Below, piece by piece: positions 1 to 9,264 of a DNA stretch of 56,717 bases. Origin of the DNA: Candidatus Kuenenia stuttgartensis. GTDB lineage: Bacteria; Planctomycetota; Planctomycetia; Pirellulales; UBA1268. Under the pieces are notes generated by a model, which made no database searches, was not told the origin of the DNA, and was given only the letters and a program-made list of their open reading frames with translations. How positions within the stretch are numbered: the stretch's first letter is position 1; each line of letters opens with the position of its first letter. The stretch is taken from NCBI GenBank assembly GCA_945891385.1, contig CAMDDJ010000019.1:1-56717 (forward strand). Direction: 5' to 3'. The translations under genes and the position numbers were made by a program.

Positions 1-1130
1 CCGCTGTCATTACCGATCGCCAGGTGACCACCATTCAGGTAGGTGGGGCCCGTGTAGCCCGCGGCCGCACCGAATTCGACCCGGCTCGCCCCGCCGATCA
101 CGACGGAACTGGCCCCGTCGCTGCTGTCGTAGACGCCCAAGCCGTTCTCGAACCGAATCGGAAAGGTCTCGGCGATCAGGACGACCTCCCGGTCGGTTCC
201 GGCCCAGATGCCGGTCCTGGAACCGCTGCCTCCCTTGCGGAGCGTCAACTGGCCGGTACCGACATTCACGAGGCCGTTCAGCGTGAGCGTGGTGCTCGAT
301 GAATTGTTGCCGTAGGTCTGCGTGGCCGCGGCACCGGTGTAGCGGACCGTGTTCGCCCGGCGGTTCAGGCCGATGGCACCCGTGACCCCGGCGACATCGT
401 AGTTGAAGGTGTTGTTGTTGCCCGAGGGCCAGCCGAACGAAGCCACCGCAGTGCCGCCTGTGTAGGGGACGAGGGTCGCGCCCGTGAACGCGGCGTACCG
501 GAGGTCAGCCCCGCTACCGATCATTGCCCACGGCCCGACGATGCCATTGGTATTGGCGTTGAGCCCGATCATGGTCGAGGTGACCGTGCCGCCACCGACG
601 ATCCCAATCGTGCTGCCGGGGGCTCGCGTGAACGTGCCCGACCCAAGCGAGAGCGTGGAACCAGAACCGACCCGCCAAGCCTGCCCGGCCGCCGCGGTGA
701 GGTCCGTCGAGATCGAGGAGGTGCCGCTGGCTAGCCCGCTGGAATCGATCCCGCGACTGCTGACCGAGAGCGGCCCCGTGCCGGTCAGCGTGTAGCCGGG
801 GACCGCGAAGACAAGGCTGCCAGCCGCCAGAGATTCTCCCAGCGTGACGGTGCCAGCCGTCCCAGCGAACGACGCCGTCGCGGCTCCACCCCCGGCCGCT
901 CCCCAGGAAACGTCGGCTGAGCCATTCGACCAGTTGGCGGTCGTCGAATCCCAGACACCCGTTCCGCCGGAAGGCGTTGTCGGTGTCCGGCTGGGATCCC
1001 AGCCAAGGATGTCGGCCGAAGCGGAGGGGATGCCCCTGGCGACGAGGGCCACAGCGATCGCCACGAGGGCGGCGCACGACCATGACCTCCGCTGACCAAA
1101 CCTGCAACGCAACGCGACGAGTTGACGCAT
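1..1130 (-). CDS. Secreted beta-strand-repeat (PATR-like) protein, 3' end cut by window
   Basis: An open frame of 376 codons runs from ATG at 1130 to the window edge with no stop, so only the N-terminal part is present. The start is fixed by AGGAGG eight bases upstream (about 1138-1143). Residues 1-43 form a signal peptide: a basic N-region (MRQLVALRCRFGQRR), a hydrophobic core rich in Ala/Val, then a probable Ala-x-Ala cleavage ending SASA before DILGWD. The mature part is Gly/Ser/Thr/Ala rich with a GVWDSTTANWSNG segment near its start, typical of exported autotransporter-associated beta-strand repeat proteins of Planctomycetes and Verrucomicrobia. The next gene upstream on the same strand has the same organisation, so the two are probably paralogues at the cell surface. 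Function is unknown. No catalytic motif is visible. The C-terminal anchor, if any, lies outside the window. Confidence 0.8.
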   Translation of the reverse strand, partial: MRQLVALRCRFGQRRSWSCAALVAIAVALVARGIPSASADILGWDPSRTPTTPSGGTGVWDSTTANWSNGSADVSWGAAGGGAATASFAGTAGTVTLGESLAAGSLVFAVPGYTLTGTGPLSVSSRGIDSSGLASGTSSISTDLTAAAGQAWRVGSGSTLSLGSGTFTRAPGSTIGIVGGGTVTSTMIGLNANTNGIVGPWAMIGSGADLRYAAFTGATLVPYTGGTAVASFGWPSGNNNTFNYDVAGVTGAIGLNRRANTVRYTGAAATQTYGNNSSSTTLTLNGLVNVGTGQLTLRKGGSGSRTGIWAGTDREVVLIAETFPIRFENGLGVYDSSDGASSVVIGGASRVEFGAAAGYTGPTYLNGGHLAIGNDS

Positions 1131-1236
1131 GGGTAGAGCCTCCTCCGGAAAATCAACGCAGGGCGATTGCCAACGCACCCCCCGACAGCACTCAAACAGT
1201 AGGCCAGACAGGCCTCTCCGGCTATTCGCCGATCGG

Positions 1237-3609
1237 CTAGGGCTGACGGTTTTTCACGAGCGCGTCGCCCTGGGTCGACCTGCGAAGGGCGACCATCAGC
1301 AACCCCGTCGCGGCCAGGGCCGCCGCCAGGCTGGCGGGCTCCGGCACCGCCGTCAGATTGACAAAACTCCCCGTCACCTGTTCGCCCGCGAAGTTCACCC
1401 CGCCGCTCGCAGCGGCGTAGGAGATCTGCCAGGTGTTGAGTCCGGCGGTGAAGGTGCCGCCATCGGCCAACGGTGTCCCGCCAACGCTGAAGAGGCCGCT
1501 GTTCCAGGCGCCTGTGTAATTCACCATGGTATAGGTCGTGCCAGGCGTCACCGCCACCGGCGTGCCGGCGACGTCCGTCAACGACAGGGCCACCGTGCCG
1601 GCCAGGTCGAAGCCGCCATTGACGAGCAAGAGATCCGCTCCAACGCTCGCTGCCGCCGAGGAGTCGATCTCGTAGGCGAAGATCGAACCATCCACGAGCG
1701 AGGCCGCCCCGATCGCAAACGACTCGATGCCGGCACCCGGGGCGAGCGTGCCACCGGCGTTGACCGTCACCGCCCCGCCCACGCTTCCGGTGCCACCGAG
1801 CGTGCCGCCGCTGACCGTGATCGCCCCGGTCGCGAGATTCGAATTCCCGTTGAACAACAGCCGGCCGGCCGTGATCGTCGTCGTGCCGCCGTAGTCGTTC
1901 GTGCCCGAGAGGGCGAGCGTGCCGGCCCCGCTCTTCGAGATCGCCAGATCCTGGCTCCCAGACGCCGTGCCCCCCTTGACCACTGCCCCGCTGATCACCG
2001 TGTCACCATCGCCGGCAACGCTTAGCACTCGGGCACTCGGCAGTCCCGTCACGGTGGAGGTGACGTTCCCGCCGATCGTGAGCGTTCCGGCCGTGCTGAC
2101 GAGGCCATACCCGCCGCCGCCGCCCGTGATCGTGATCGTCCCGTTCCAGGCGTTGTCACCGGAGACGTTTCGGAGGATGTACCCGACCGTCGTGGCGTTG
2201 TCCCGGCCCCAGGTGGTCAGCGGAGTCGAGAACGTCAGGCCGCCTGACAGATTGATGCCCGACACGCCGGCATTGCCACCCAACGCATTGATCGCCGCCA
2301 GCGACCCGAAGGCGTTGTTCGTAGTCGGCACGAGGTACCCGGCGTTGGCATTGGTGCTCCCGAAATTGAGCGACGTGCCGAGGCCGCCCAGGCCGCTATT
2401 GTCGCCGGCGAGCGTGAGCGTGCCTGAGCCCGACTTCACGATCGAGCCGCCGCTGCTGACGAGGTTTGATGCCCACGTGATGTCGTTACTGCCGGTGTTG
2501 ATCCGAAAGGTCTGGCCCGCCGACGTGGCGAACTGACTGGAATAGTCGGTTGCGTCGGAGCCGGTTTGACCGAGCGTGCCGCCCCCGAAGGTGATCGTGT
2601 TGCCCGCGTTGATGATGCCGGTGCGGGTGACCGGCAGCGTGCCGGAGTTGAGCGCCCAGTTGGCCACCGAGACGGTGGTCGCCGGATCGAAGGTGAGGCT
2701 GCCCCCGCTCGTGGTCAGCGTGCCCACTGAGAGCGTGGCGGCCGGCCCGAAGGCGAGCGTGCCGTTGCCGGATTTCGTCAGGCCGGTCACCGTCATGCTG
2801 CTACTGACATCGGTCGTGCCGGCGTTCAGGGAGAAGGTCAGCGTGGAGGCGGTCGCCTCGGTGAAGGCCCCGCCGAAGGTGTAGGTACCGCTGTTCTGAG
2901 CCGTGATCGTGGCGTCGGCGGCAAGGATCACCGGGCCGCTCCAGAAGATGCGGTTGGCCCCAGCGTTGCCGTCATTGTTGAAGGCGCCCTCAGCCGAACC
3001 GGTCCCTGCGATCCGGGCGGTCGCCGGGTAAGCGGTCAGGGCATCGTTCTGCCGCTGGAACCAACGGAGCCGGGCCCCGCTCTGGATATCGATCGTCGTC
3101 GAGGCCGGACCGAGTTCTTTCCCGGTGATCGTCGAGCCCTGATAGCCGCGGGTGCGGCCTGCCGCCAGTGTGACGGTCGCACCAGCCAGGGTCGAGGAGT
3201 TATCGCCACCAATATAGAGTTCACCCGTGCCGGTCTTGGTGAAGCTGCCAGCGATCGAGGGAAAGAGATTGAATTGAGCGTTGGCAGCCACCGTCGGTGA
3301 GGTGCCGGCGAAGTTCACCACCCCGGTGCTCTGAAGCGTGGTGGTCGTCGAGACTGTGATCCCGTTGGTGTACACATTGCCGCTAACGTTCACCGGGGTG
3401 CCGGCTGAGAACGTGGCGGTGTTGCCTGCCCCGGCCGTCGAGTCCCAGGGCGTGCCGCTGGCACCGGTCCAGCCTGTAGCAGTTTCGTCCCAGGTGCCGC
3501 TATTACCCCCCGAATACGTGTAATCGGCAGCGTGCAACTGCGGCCCGAGCCCCCAGGCTCCGATACTGCACCAGACGACGGACCGGATGAAATGACGGCG
3601 GGAGATCAT
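1237..3609 (-). CDS. Beta-strand-repeat (PATR-like) surface protein with PEP-CTERM anchor
   Basis: A 790-residue secreted protein. The N-terminus MISRRHFIRSVVWC resembles a Tat signal (twin Arg, then Phe/Ile), followed by a hydrophobic stretch and a likely cleavage after LHAA. The body is low-complexity Gly/Thr/Ser/Ala sequence with recurring units such as KSGSGTLTLAGDNSG, KSGAGTLALSGTNDYGG and GGTLGGTGSVGGAVTVN. These are the hallmark of autotransporter-associated beta-strand repeats, which form a beta-helix. The C-terminus has VPEP, a hydrophobic segment of about 17 residues and a basic tail (ALRRS), which is a PEP-CTERM sorting signal. Such proteins are usually processed by an exosortase, and none is in this window. 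SD GAGGGG lies nine bases before ATG 3609. The gene is followed at 107 bases by a similar one on the same strand. The exact role is unknown; a structural or adhesive surface role is inferred. Confidence 0.85.
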   Translation of the reverse strand: MISRRHFIRSVVWCSIGAWGLGPQLHAADYTYSGGNSGTWDETATGWTGASGTPWDSTAGAGNTATFSAGTPVNVSGNVYTNGITVSTTTTLQSTGVVNFAGTSPTVAANAQFNLFPSIAGSFTKTGTGELYIGGDNSSTLAGATVTLAAGRTRGYQGSTITGKELGPASTTIDIQSGARLRWFQRQNDALTAYPATARIAGTGSAEGAFNNDGNAGANRIFWSGPVILAADATITAQNSGTYTFGGAFTEATASTLTFSLNAGTTDVSSSMTVTGLTKSGNGTLAFGPAATLSVGTLTTSGGSLTFDPATTVSVANWALNSGTLPVTRTGIINAGNTITFGGGTLGQTGSDATDYSSQFATSAGQTFRINTGSNDITWASNLVSSGGSIVKSGSGTLTLAGDNSGLGGLGTSLNFGSTNANAGYLVPTTNNAFGSLAAINALGGNAGVSGINLSGGLTFSTPLTTWGRDNATTVGYILRNVSGDNAWNGTITITGGGGGYGLVSTAGTLTIGGNVTSTVTGLPSARVLSVAGDGDTVISGAVVKGGTASGSQDLAISKSGAGTLALSGTNDYGGTTTITAGRLLFNGNSNLATGAITVSGGTLGGTGSVGGAVTVNAGGTLAPGAGIESFAIGAASLVDGSIFAYEIDSSAAASVGADLLLVNGGFDLAGTVALSLTDVAGTPVAVTPGTTYTMVNYTGAWNSGLFSVGGTPLADGGTFTAGLNTWQISYAAASGGVNFAGEQVTGSFVNLTAVPEPASLAAALAATGLLMVALRRSTQGDALVKNRQP

Positions 3610-3967
3610 CGTGACAAACCCCTCGAAGCCTGAAAACGGAGCCGACGATGGGGGCCAAAAATTTCAGAATGCCGTCGGCGTGAAAACGTCCACCCTGCCC
3701 CTTGGCAGAGACTAACTCAGTCAAAACCCAAGGCCCATTAGCCGTTTGGCTAATCCGGCGCTTTACCCCGACAGGCACGGTCGAGCGGTTCCGTCCCGGC
3801 TCACTCGGATCGGAAAAGCAGGCTGAAATGACGCCGCAGGCATTAGCCATGCAGGCGATGCGGCGGCGGGTCGGTTCAAGGTACGATCGCCGTCCAGAGG
3901 GCGACGTTGGGTGCCGCTGCGGGCTGTCGCCGGTCGGATCAGGCCGTCCGCACTGGAGAATTGAAAG
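3610..3967. promoter_or_regulatory. Divergent intergenic region with 7-bp inverted repeat
   Basis: A 358-base gap between the minus-strand repeat protein and the plus-strand lipoprotein. It should hold the promoters of both. The only clear structure is the perfect inverted repeat ATTAGCC-GTTT-GGCTAAT at 3737-3754, which could be an operator or a short hairpin. No convincing -10/-35 pair was identified on either strand, and open frames here run into the lipoprotein gene in another frame. Confidence 0.4.
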
Positions 3968-4387
3968 ATGCGCCTTGCTCGGAATGTCCTCGGTGCGGTC
4001 GCGGTCATGGGCCTTGGGATTATGGCCGGCTGTGGGCCTGGTCGGGGCGTCGTGCCGGTCGAAGGCCAGATCACCTTCGCCGGCGGTCCGCCCCCGGCGC
4101 CGGGCTACATCTACTTCACACCGATCGACATGCAGGCCGAGGAGACCGGCAGCGAACCCCGGCCGGCCACCGCGATCTTCATGAAGGATGGCCGGTTCAG
4201 CGCGACCACCTTCCGCGAGGGCGACGGCCTGCGGCCAGGAGCCTACGAGGCCCGCATCGAGTGCAACGCGGCGACGGGCGGCCATGGACCGGTCCGATCG
4301 GCCGTGCCCGAAGACTTTGAACCACCCAGGGTCGACGTGCCGGCCGCTGGCCAGAAGTCCGTCTGGATCGAACTCGACGTTCGCTGA
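3968..4387 (+). CDS. Small lipoprotein, carboxypeptidase-regulatory-like fold
   Basis: A 139-residue protein with a lipoprotein signal: MRLARNVLGAVAVMGLGIMAGC, where the lipobox (IMAGC) places the lipidated Cys at residue 22. The mature part starts GPGRGVVPVEGQITFAGGPPPAPGYIYF. The V-x-G-x-I/V-x-F/Y-x-G-x-P-x-P opening is typical of the small 'carboxypeptidase regulatory-like' beta-sandwich lipoproteins that planctomycetes encode in large numbers. An SD-like GGAGAA lies about nine bases before the ATG. It stands alone between a divergent surface protein and a co-directional hydrolase 194 bases downstream. The molecular role is unknown; a periplasmic or outer-membrane accessory role is inferred from the lipobox. 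Confidence 0.75.
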   Translation: MRLARNVLGAVAVMGLGIMAGCGPGRGVVPVEGQITFAGGPPPAPGYIYFTPIDMQAEETGSEPRPATAIFMKDGRFSATTFREGDGLRPGAYEARIECNAATGGHGPVRSAVPEDFEPPRVDVPAAGQKSVWIELDVR

Positions 4388-4581
4388 AGAATCCGCAAAG
4401 CCCGTCAATGGCACTTCAGTAGCAGAGCAACAGACCGTGGCAGACGCCGCGAGGTGGTGCCATGACTCGAAGTCGGCGGCGGGCATGTCGGTGGTTGTTG
4501 GAGTGACAATCCTTCAGGATAAAAGCTCTGTTTGCCTTCGGCTCACTCGTTCCCTACCTCCTCCGCCGCTTCGGTCGCACC

Positions 4582-5427
4582 ATGCCACGGTCTCTCTCTT
4601 GTTCGCGTTCGATTCACTCCGGCGCGGCCGGTCTTCTCACCCTGCTGGCAGCCGGCACGTTCACCGGCGAAGGCCCGGCCGCCGACCCGCCCCGGAAGCA
4701 ACTCGTCCTGCCCGGCGAGGTGTTCGAGGTCGTTGGCAAAACAGCGTTCCTGCTGACGCCCGCCGCCGACGCGGCAGTGCCCGCGGATTCAAAGCCCTGG
4801 ATCCTCTACTCGCCCACGCTCGCGGCCTATCCCGACTCGGCCGAACGCTGGATGCACGAACAGTTCATCAAGGCGGGTGTCGCCGTGGCGGGCATCGACA
4901 CGGGCGAGTCGTACGGCAGCCCGGCCGGAGTGGCGGCGGCCGAGGCGCTCCACGCCGAAATGGTCCGCCGCGGCTATGCGAAACAGCCGGCTCTGCTCGG
5001 CCGCAGCCGCGGCGGGCTCTGGGCATCGGCGTGGGCAATCGCCCATCCCGAGCTCACGGCCGGCCTCGGCGGCATCTATCCCGTCTACGACTGGCGCACC
5101 TATCCCGGCCTCGCCAAGGCCGCGGCAGCCTATGAGCTTTCACCCGCCGACTTAGCGGCCAAGGCCGCCGAACTCTGCCCGATCGAGCGAATCGACGCGG
5201 CGGCGAAGGCCGCCGTGCCCGTCTGCATCATCCATGGCGATGACGACAAGGTCGTGCCGCTCGAGCCAAACTCGCTGCGGCTCAAGCGGGCCTACGAAGC
5301 GGCGGGCAAAGGCGAGCTCGTAACGTTGATCGTGGCCGAGGGCCAGGGCCACAACTTCTGGGAGGGTTTCTTCCGCTGCCAGGAACTGGTGGACTTCCTG
5401 ATCGCGCGGGCCAAGGCCGGCCGCTGA
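4582..5427 (+). CDS. Secreted alpha/beta hydrolase
   Basis: A 281-residue protein with an N-terminal signal (basic start, hydrophobic AAGLLTLLAAGTFTG). The alpha/beta-hydrolase triad can be traced: nucleophile Ser142 in LLGRSRGGLWA (G-x-S-x-G), Asp222 in IIHGDDDKVVPL, and His257 in EGQGHNFW, all in the right order and spacing for the family. The GHN-containing end and the G-D-D-D-K-V-V-P motif resemble prolyl-oligopeptidase-like or dienelactone-hydrolase-like esterases. The substrate cannot be told from sequence. The 194 bases upstream show no other gene. The downstream neighbour (putA) is convergent, 21 bases away. Confidence 0.75.
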   Translation: MPRSLSCSRSIHSGAAGLLTLLAAGTFTGEGPAADPPRKQLVLPGEVFEVVGKTAFLLTPAADAAVPADSKPWILYSPTLAAYPDSAERWMHEQFIKAGVAVAGIDTGESYGSPAGVAAAEALHAEMVRRGYAKQPALLGRSRGGLWASAWAIAHPELTAGLGGIYPVYDWRTYPGLAKAAAAYELSPADLAAKAAELCPIERIDAAAKAAVPVCIIHGDDDKVVPLEPNSLRLKRAYEAAGKGELVTLIVAEGQGHNFWEGFFRCQELVDFLIARAKAGR

Positions 5428-5448
5428 TCGCGTGTCGGCACATCGATG

Positions 5449-8400
5449 TCAAGGCCACAGAGATGGGCAACGCGGTGCCGGCAGCGGCCGCCGCGATTCC
5501 AAGGCCCGGCGGCCGAGATTGCCGTAGCGATGGTAGTCGTGAGAGATGCTCTGCTCGCGAAGCACCCAGAGGAGTTCCAGCCGCCCCACGCCGCTCACCG
5601 GCACGTCGGCGATCCACTGGCCGGACGCTGCAGCCGCGGTCCGCACGATCGCCGGAACCCGCTGCCGGCCGGCGTACCGAATCCGCAGGTCGAGCCGAGG
5701 CACGAGACTCGCCACGGCCTCGTCGTCCTGCTGAACCAATTCGATGCCGGCAGCCCACGAGTCGGTCCAGTCGTCGAGCGTGGCCTGCCAGGCGGCGGGA
5801 CAGCCGGCCGCGAACGAGGCCAGCACCCGGGCGCCGGTCACCCGCGCGGCCGCGACCCGCGCCAGGATTTCGAACCAGGAATCATCCGGCACGATCCGCA
5901 CGCACACGGTGGAAAAAGGCAGGTAGCGGCGGATGTTGTCCTGCCCCAGCAGCCGGACGTGGTCGTGTTCCCTGGCAAACTCCTCCCGCCAGGCCGCGGC
6001 GTAGCTGGCGAAGGCCGCTCGCAGCTCGCCGCCCTCGGCGTCGGTTGAGAGTCGCGCTGCGAGGCTCGCCAGGTCGGCATGCTCGATCGTGTCTGCCGAA
6101 GCCGATGGTTCGTGGCCACCGGCTTCGACATCCATTCGGAAATCCATGAAGCAGGCCACGTAGTTCGGTCCGCCTGCCTTCACTCCCGGACCGATGCAGG
6201 AGCGACCCATGCCGCCGAAGGGCTGCCGCAGCACGATCGCGCCGGTCGTGCCCCGGTTGACATAGAGATTGCCGGCCCGAATCCCCCGCTTCCACTGTTC
6301 GACCTCGCGGTCGTCGAGGCTGTGAATACCACTGGTCAGCCCATACCCAGTCGCATTCACGAGATCGATCGCCTCGGCCAGCTTCTCGAATCGCATCACG
6401 CCGAGCACCGGCCCAAAGAACTCGGTCAGGTGGGTCACGCTCCCGGCGCTGACACCCCACTTCACTCCCGGTGACCAGAGTCCCGGATTGTCGCCGACCT
6501 GCCGCGGTGTCACGGCCCAGGTTTCCCCAGGCCCGAGCCTCTCGAGCGCCGCGGCGAGGTCGCCCGTGGGCCGCCGAATCAGCGGCCCGATCCGCGTCTC
6601 GAGCCGATGGGCCGAATCGACCCGCAGACTCTCGACGGCATCGCAGAGCATGCGTTTGAACGCCGGGTCGTCGTAGACCTCCGCCTCGAGCAGCACGAGC
6701 GACGTGGCCGAGCACTTCTGCCCTCCATGCCCAAAGGCCGAATGGACGATGTGCTTGATCGCCAACTCTCGATCGCTCATCGCCGTGACGATCGTGGCGT
6801 TCTTGCCACCGGTCTCGGCCGAGAGCCGCAGGCCAGGCGTGGCCGCAAGGATCCCGAGCGCCGTCTCGGTGCCGCCGGTGAGGATCACGGCCGACACATC
6901 GGGGTGGGCCACGAGCCGCGCTCCGGGCCCCGACCCCGAACAGGGAAGAAACTGCAGCGACTTGCGGGAGACGCCGGCCCGCCAGAAGCACTGGCAGAGT
7001 TCCCAGGCCGTCAGCACCGTATCGGAGGCCGGCTTGAGGATCACCGTGTTGCCGGCGGCCAGGGCAGCGGCGATGCCACCGCACGGAATCGCCACGGGAA
7101 AGTTCCACGGGGAGACCACCGCCACGAGGCCGCAGCCGCGGGCCGTGAGGCCCGGTTGTTCGAACCAGAACCGGGCGGAAGCCCGGTAGAATTCCACGAA
7201 GTCGATCGCCTCCGAGACCTCGGGGTCGGTCTCGGTGAAGAGCTTGCCGCCTTCGAGCTGCGCCACCCGCAGCAGCGTGCCGCGGGCTCGGCGGAGTTCC
7301 AGCGCCACCCGGCCGAGAACGTCGCTTCGCTCGTCCACGGAGAGCGATCGCCAGCCGTCGGGATCGGCCGCCCCGCATGCCACCGCCTCTTCCATGTCGC
7401 CCATGCTCGCCACGGCATGCCGGCACAGTAGAGTCCCGGGCCGCGACGGATCGCGACACGGGCGGACCTCGGGGCCGGCAATCTCCCGGCCGGCGACGAC
7501 AGCCGGCACGATCCGCTCGGCGTAGGCATCGGGGTCGCGGGCCGCGAGTTCCGCCGCCCACGCCGCGTTGTCCGCCAGCGACCAGTCGGTATCGGGCTCG
7601 TTGTCGAACTCCTGCCAGGGCCGCTCGGGAAGTGGCTCTGGGAAGGCCTGCGTGCGGCGATTCTGGGTGCGCCGCGGTCCGTCGGAGACCGGCGTGGAGA
7701 ACGCGGACCGAAAGCCCCGCTCGAGCAATGCCCAGTCCGCGCTGCCGACGGTCAGCCGAAAGGCGTGCCCGAGAAAGTTCTCGGGGCCGGTGTTTTCGTC
7801 GAGCCGGCGGATCAGGTAGCCGATCGCGTTGAGAAACTCCTCCTTTTTGCAGGCCGGGGCATAGAGCAGCATCCGGTCCATGTGCTCAAACACGGCCCGC
7901 CGCTGATGGTTCGCCATCCCCTCGAGCATCTCGAACTGCACGCCCTCGAGCAGGCCCCGGTCCCGGGCGAGCACGAGCCCGTAGGCGACGTCGAAGAGGT
8001 TGTGCGAAGCGATACCCACCCGCACCGCGGCCAGGTGCTCAGGCTCTAGGGCCTCGTCGAGCATCCGCTTGTAGTTGGCATCCGTTTCGAGTTTGGTCTC
8101 GAACGGGGCCTGCGGCCAGCTGTGGAGTGCGGCATCAACCCGCTCCATTTCCATGTTGGCTCCCTTCACGATCCGGATCGTCACCGGTTCGCCACCGGCA
8201 GCGACCCGCTCCCGCGCCCAGGCGGTGATCCGGCGCTGCCACCGAAACGAATCGGGCACATAGGCCTGCAGCGCGATCCCGGCAGCCACGCTCTCGAGTC
8301 CCGGCCGTGAGAGCGTCTCCATGAAGGCCTCGGCCGTGAGCGACAGATCCCGGTATTCCTCCATGTCGAGGTAGACGAATTTCGGCTCGCGGCGGCCGTC

Positions 8401-9072
8401 GGGCCGAATGAAGGTCGACTCCTGGGCCTGGCGGTAGAGCCGTTCGAGCCGGTCGCAGAGCCGGCCGAGCGTGTGGCTGCGGGCGATCGGCAGGATCTGC
8501 GAGTCGATCGTCGAGATCTTGACCGACAACACCTCGACGTCCGGCGACCGGAGAGCTGCCAGGTATTTCTCCAACCGCTGGCTTGCCTCGGCCTCGCCGA
8601 GCAGGGCTTCGCCCAGGAAATTGAGGTTCATCCGCAACCCCTGGCGGCGGCGGGCGGCCAGGTGCTCGTGCAGCAGTTCGGGCTCCGCCGGCAGAACGAC
8701 GTTGGCTGTCTCGTGCTGCAGGTGGGCCTTGACCAGGGGTACGGTCACCGAAGGCAGCCAGTCACCGAAGGTCTGAAAGCCCCGGAGCAACGCCCGGTCG
8801 AGCGGGCTGAAGAACCGCGGGATCCCCTGCACGTCGAGGATGTGGGTGAACTGCTCGGCCGTGCGGGCAGCGGCCTGGGAGCGAAACGCCTGGTCGGTCA
8901 ACTCGACGAGCGTCGCCTTGTCGGCCGGACTCTCGAGCATGCGCGCCAGTTCGGCCTGCTGCCGTCGCTCAGCCGACGTCTGGAGGGCCAGCGCCTCCCG
9001 CTGGAGTTGGGCAGCGAGTTGCACGGCGGCGTCGATCAACGAGTCGTTCACCCCCGTCAGGATAGACCGCAT
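5449..9072 (-). CDS. putA: Bifunctional proline dehydrogenase / glutamate-semialdehyde dehydrogenase
   Basis: A fused enzyme of about 1207 residues for proline catabolism to glutamate. The N-terminal half is a FAD proline dehydrogenase barrel (MNLNFLGEALLGE, KGANMEMERVDAALH, QFEMLEGMANHQ). The second half is an NAD aldehyde dehydrogenase with SPWNFPVAIPCGG, the general base Glu753 in SAETGGKNA and catalytic Cys787 in HGGQKCSAT. About 230 further C-terminal residues follow the dehydrogenase, as in longer PutA forms. No ribbon-helix-helix DNA-binding domain is seen at the N-terminus, so it should not act as its own repressor. The start is uncertain: ATG 9072 is used, GTG 9051 is possible, and neither has a good SD. 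An earlier TTG at 9132 lies inside repeat E1 and was not accepted. It follows the mannanase-like gene on the same strand, with E1 between them. Confidence 0.93.
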   Translation of the reverse strand: MRSILTGVNDSLIDAAVQLAAQLQREALALQTSAERRQQAELARMLESPADKATLVELTDQAFRSQAAARTAEQFTHILDVQGIPRFFSPLDRALLRGFQTFGDWLPSVTVPLVKAHLQHETANVVLPAEPELLHEHLAARRRQGLRMNLNFLGEALLGEAEASQRLEKYLAALRSPDVEVLSVKISTIDSQILPIARSHTLGRLCDRLERLYRQAQESTFIRPDGRREPKFVYLDMEEYRDLSLTAEAFMETLSRPGLESVAAGIALQAYVPDSFRWQRRITAWARERVAAGGEPVTIRIVKGANMEMERVDAALHSWPQAPFETKLETDANYKRMLDEALEPEHLAAVRVGIASHNLFDVAYGLVLARDRGLLEGVQFEMLEGMANHQRRAVFEHMDRMLLYAPACKKEEFLNAIGYLIRRLDENTGPENFLGHAFRLTVGSADWALLERGFRSAFSTPVSDGPRRTQNRRTQAFPEPLPERPWQEFDNEPDTDWSLADNAAWAAELAARDPDAYAERIVPAVVAGREIAGPEVRPCRDPSRPGTLLCRHAVASMGDMEEAVACGAADPDGWRSLSVDERSDVLGRVALELRRARGTLLRVAQLEGGKLFTETDPEVSEAIDFVEFYRASARFWFEQPGLTARGCGLVAVVSPWNFPVAIPCGGIAAALAAGNTVILKPASDTVLTAWELCQCFWRAGVSRKSLQFLPCSGSGPGARLVAHPDVSAVILTGGTETALGILAATPGLRLSAETGGKNATIVTAMSDRELAIKHIVHSAFGHGGQKCSATSLVLLEAEVYDDPAFKRMLCDAVESLRVDSAHRLETRIGPLIRRPTGDLAAALERLGPGETWAVTPRQVGDNPGLWSPGVKWGVSAGSVTHLTEFFGPVLGVMRFEKLAEAIDLVNATGYGLTSGIHSLDDREVEQWKRGIRAGNLYVNRGTTGAIVLRQPFGGMGRSCIGPGVKAGGPNYVACFMDFRMDVEAGGHEPSASADTIEHADLASLAARLSTDAEGGELRAAFASYAAAWREEFAREHDHVRLLGQDNIRRYLPFSTVCVRIVPDDSWFEILARVAAARVTGARVLASFAAGCPAAWQATLDDWTDSWAAGIELVQQDDEAVASLVPRLDLRIRYAGRQRVPAIVRTAAAASGQWIADVPVSGVGRLELLWVLREQSISHDYHRYGNLGRRALESRRPLPAPRCPSLWP

Positions 9073-9115
9073 TGCGGTTTGCCGCAGCGACCAAGAGGGT
9101 CGGATGTCGGTTGAA

Positions 9116-9246
9116 GGAGTTGCCCGTACCAATCGAGCGGCGTAGGAAACCGAGCGAAGCCCGGAAGGCGAAGCGAGGTTTCCTCCGAGTGAGCAAAGGC
9201 CACGAAGGCCGGAGCGAACGTCCGGCGAGATGGTACGGGCAACTCC
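9116..9246 (+). repeat. E1 palindromic repeat, copy A
   Basis: A 131-bp element whose ends are a perfect 16-bp inverted repeat (GGAGTTGCCCGTACCA at 9116-9131; its complement at 9231-9246). Inside is a second inverted repeat, AGGAAACC (9144-9151) with GGTTTCCT (9177-9184), then the conserved joining sequence CGAGTGAGC and a short third hairpin GGCC-ACGAA-GGCC. It lies 18 bases after the stop of the mannanase-like gene. Homologous copies are at 27550, 31398 (opposite strand) and 47840. Confidence 0.85.
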
Positions 9247-9250
9247 GGCC

Positions 9251-9264
9251 GGCTCGGGGGTCGG
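9251..9264 (-). repeat. E2 repeat, terminal 14-bp fragment
   Basis: GGCTCGGGGGTCGG here is the exact reverse complement of the right end of the full E2 copy at 31301-31314. It sits between E1 copy A and the stop codon of the mannanase-like gene (9265). At 14 bp and GC-rich it could be chance, but E1 copies C and D also have E2 beside them. Confidence 0.45.

Noticed and set aside
9073..9132. TTG start of putA at 9132
   Set aside because: The first codons would lie inside the left arm of E1; a start at 9072 or 9051 is more plausible.
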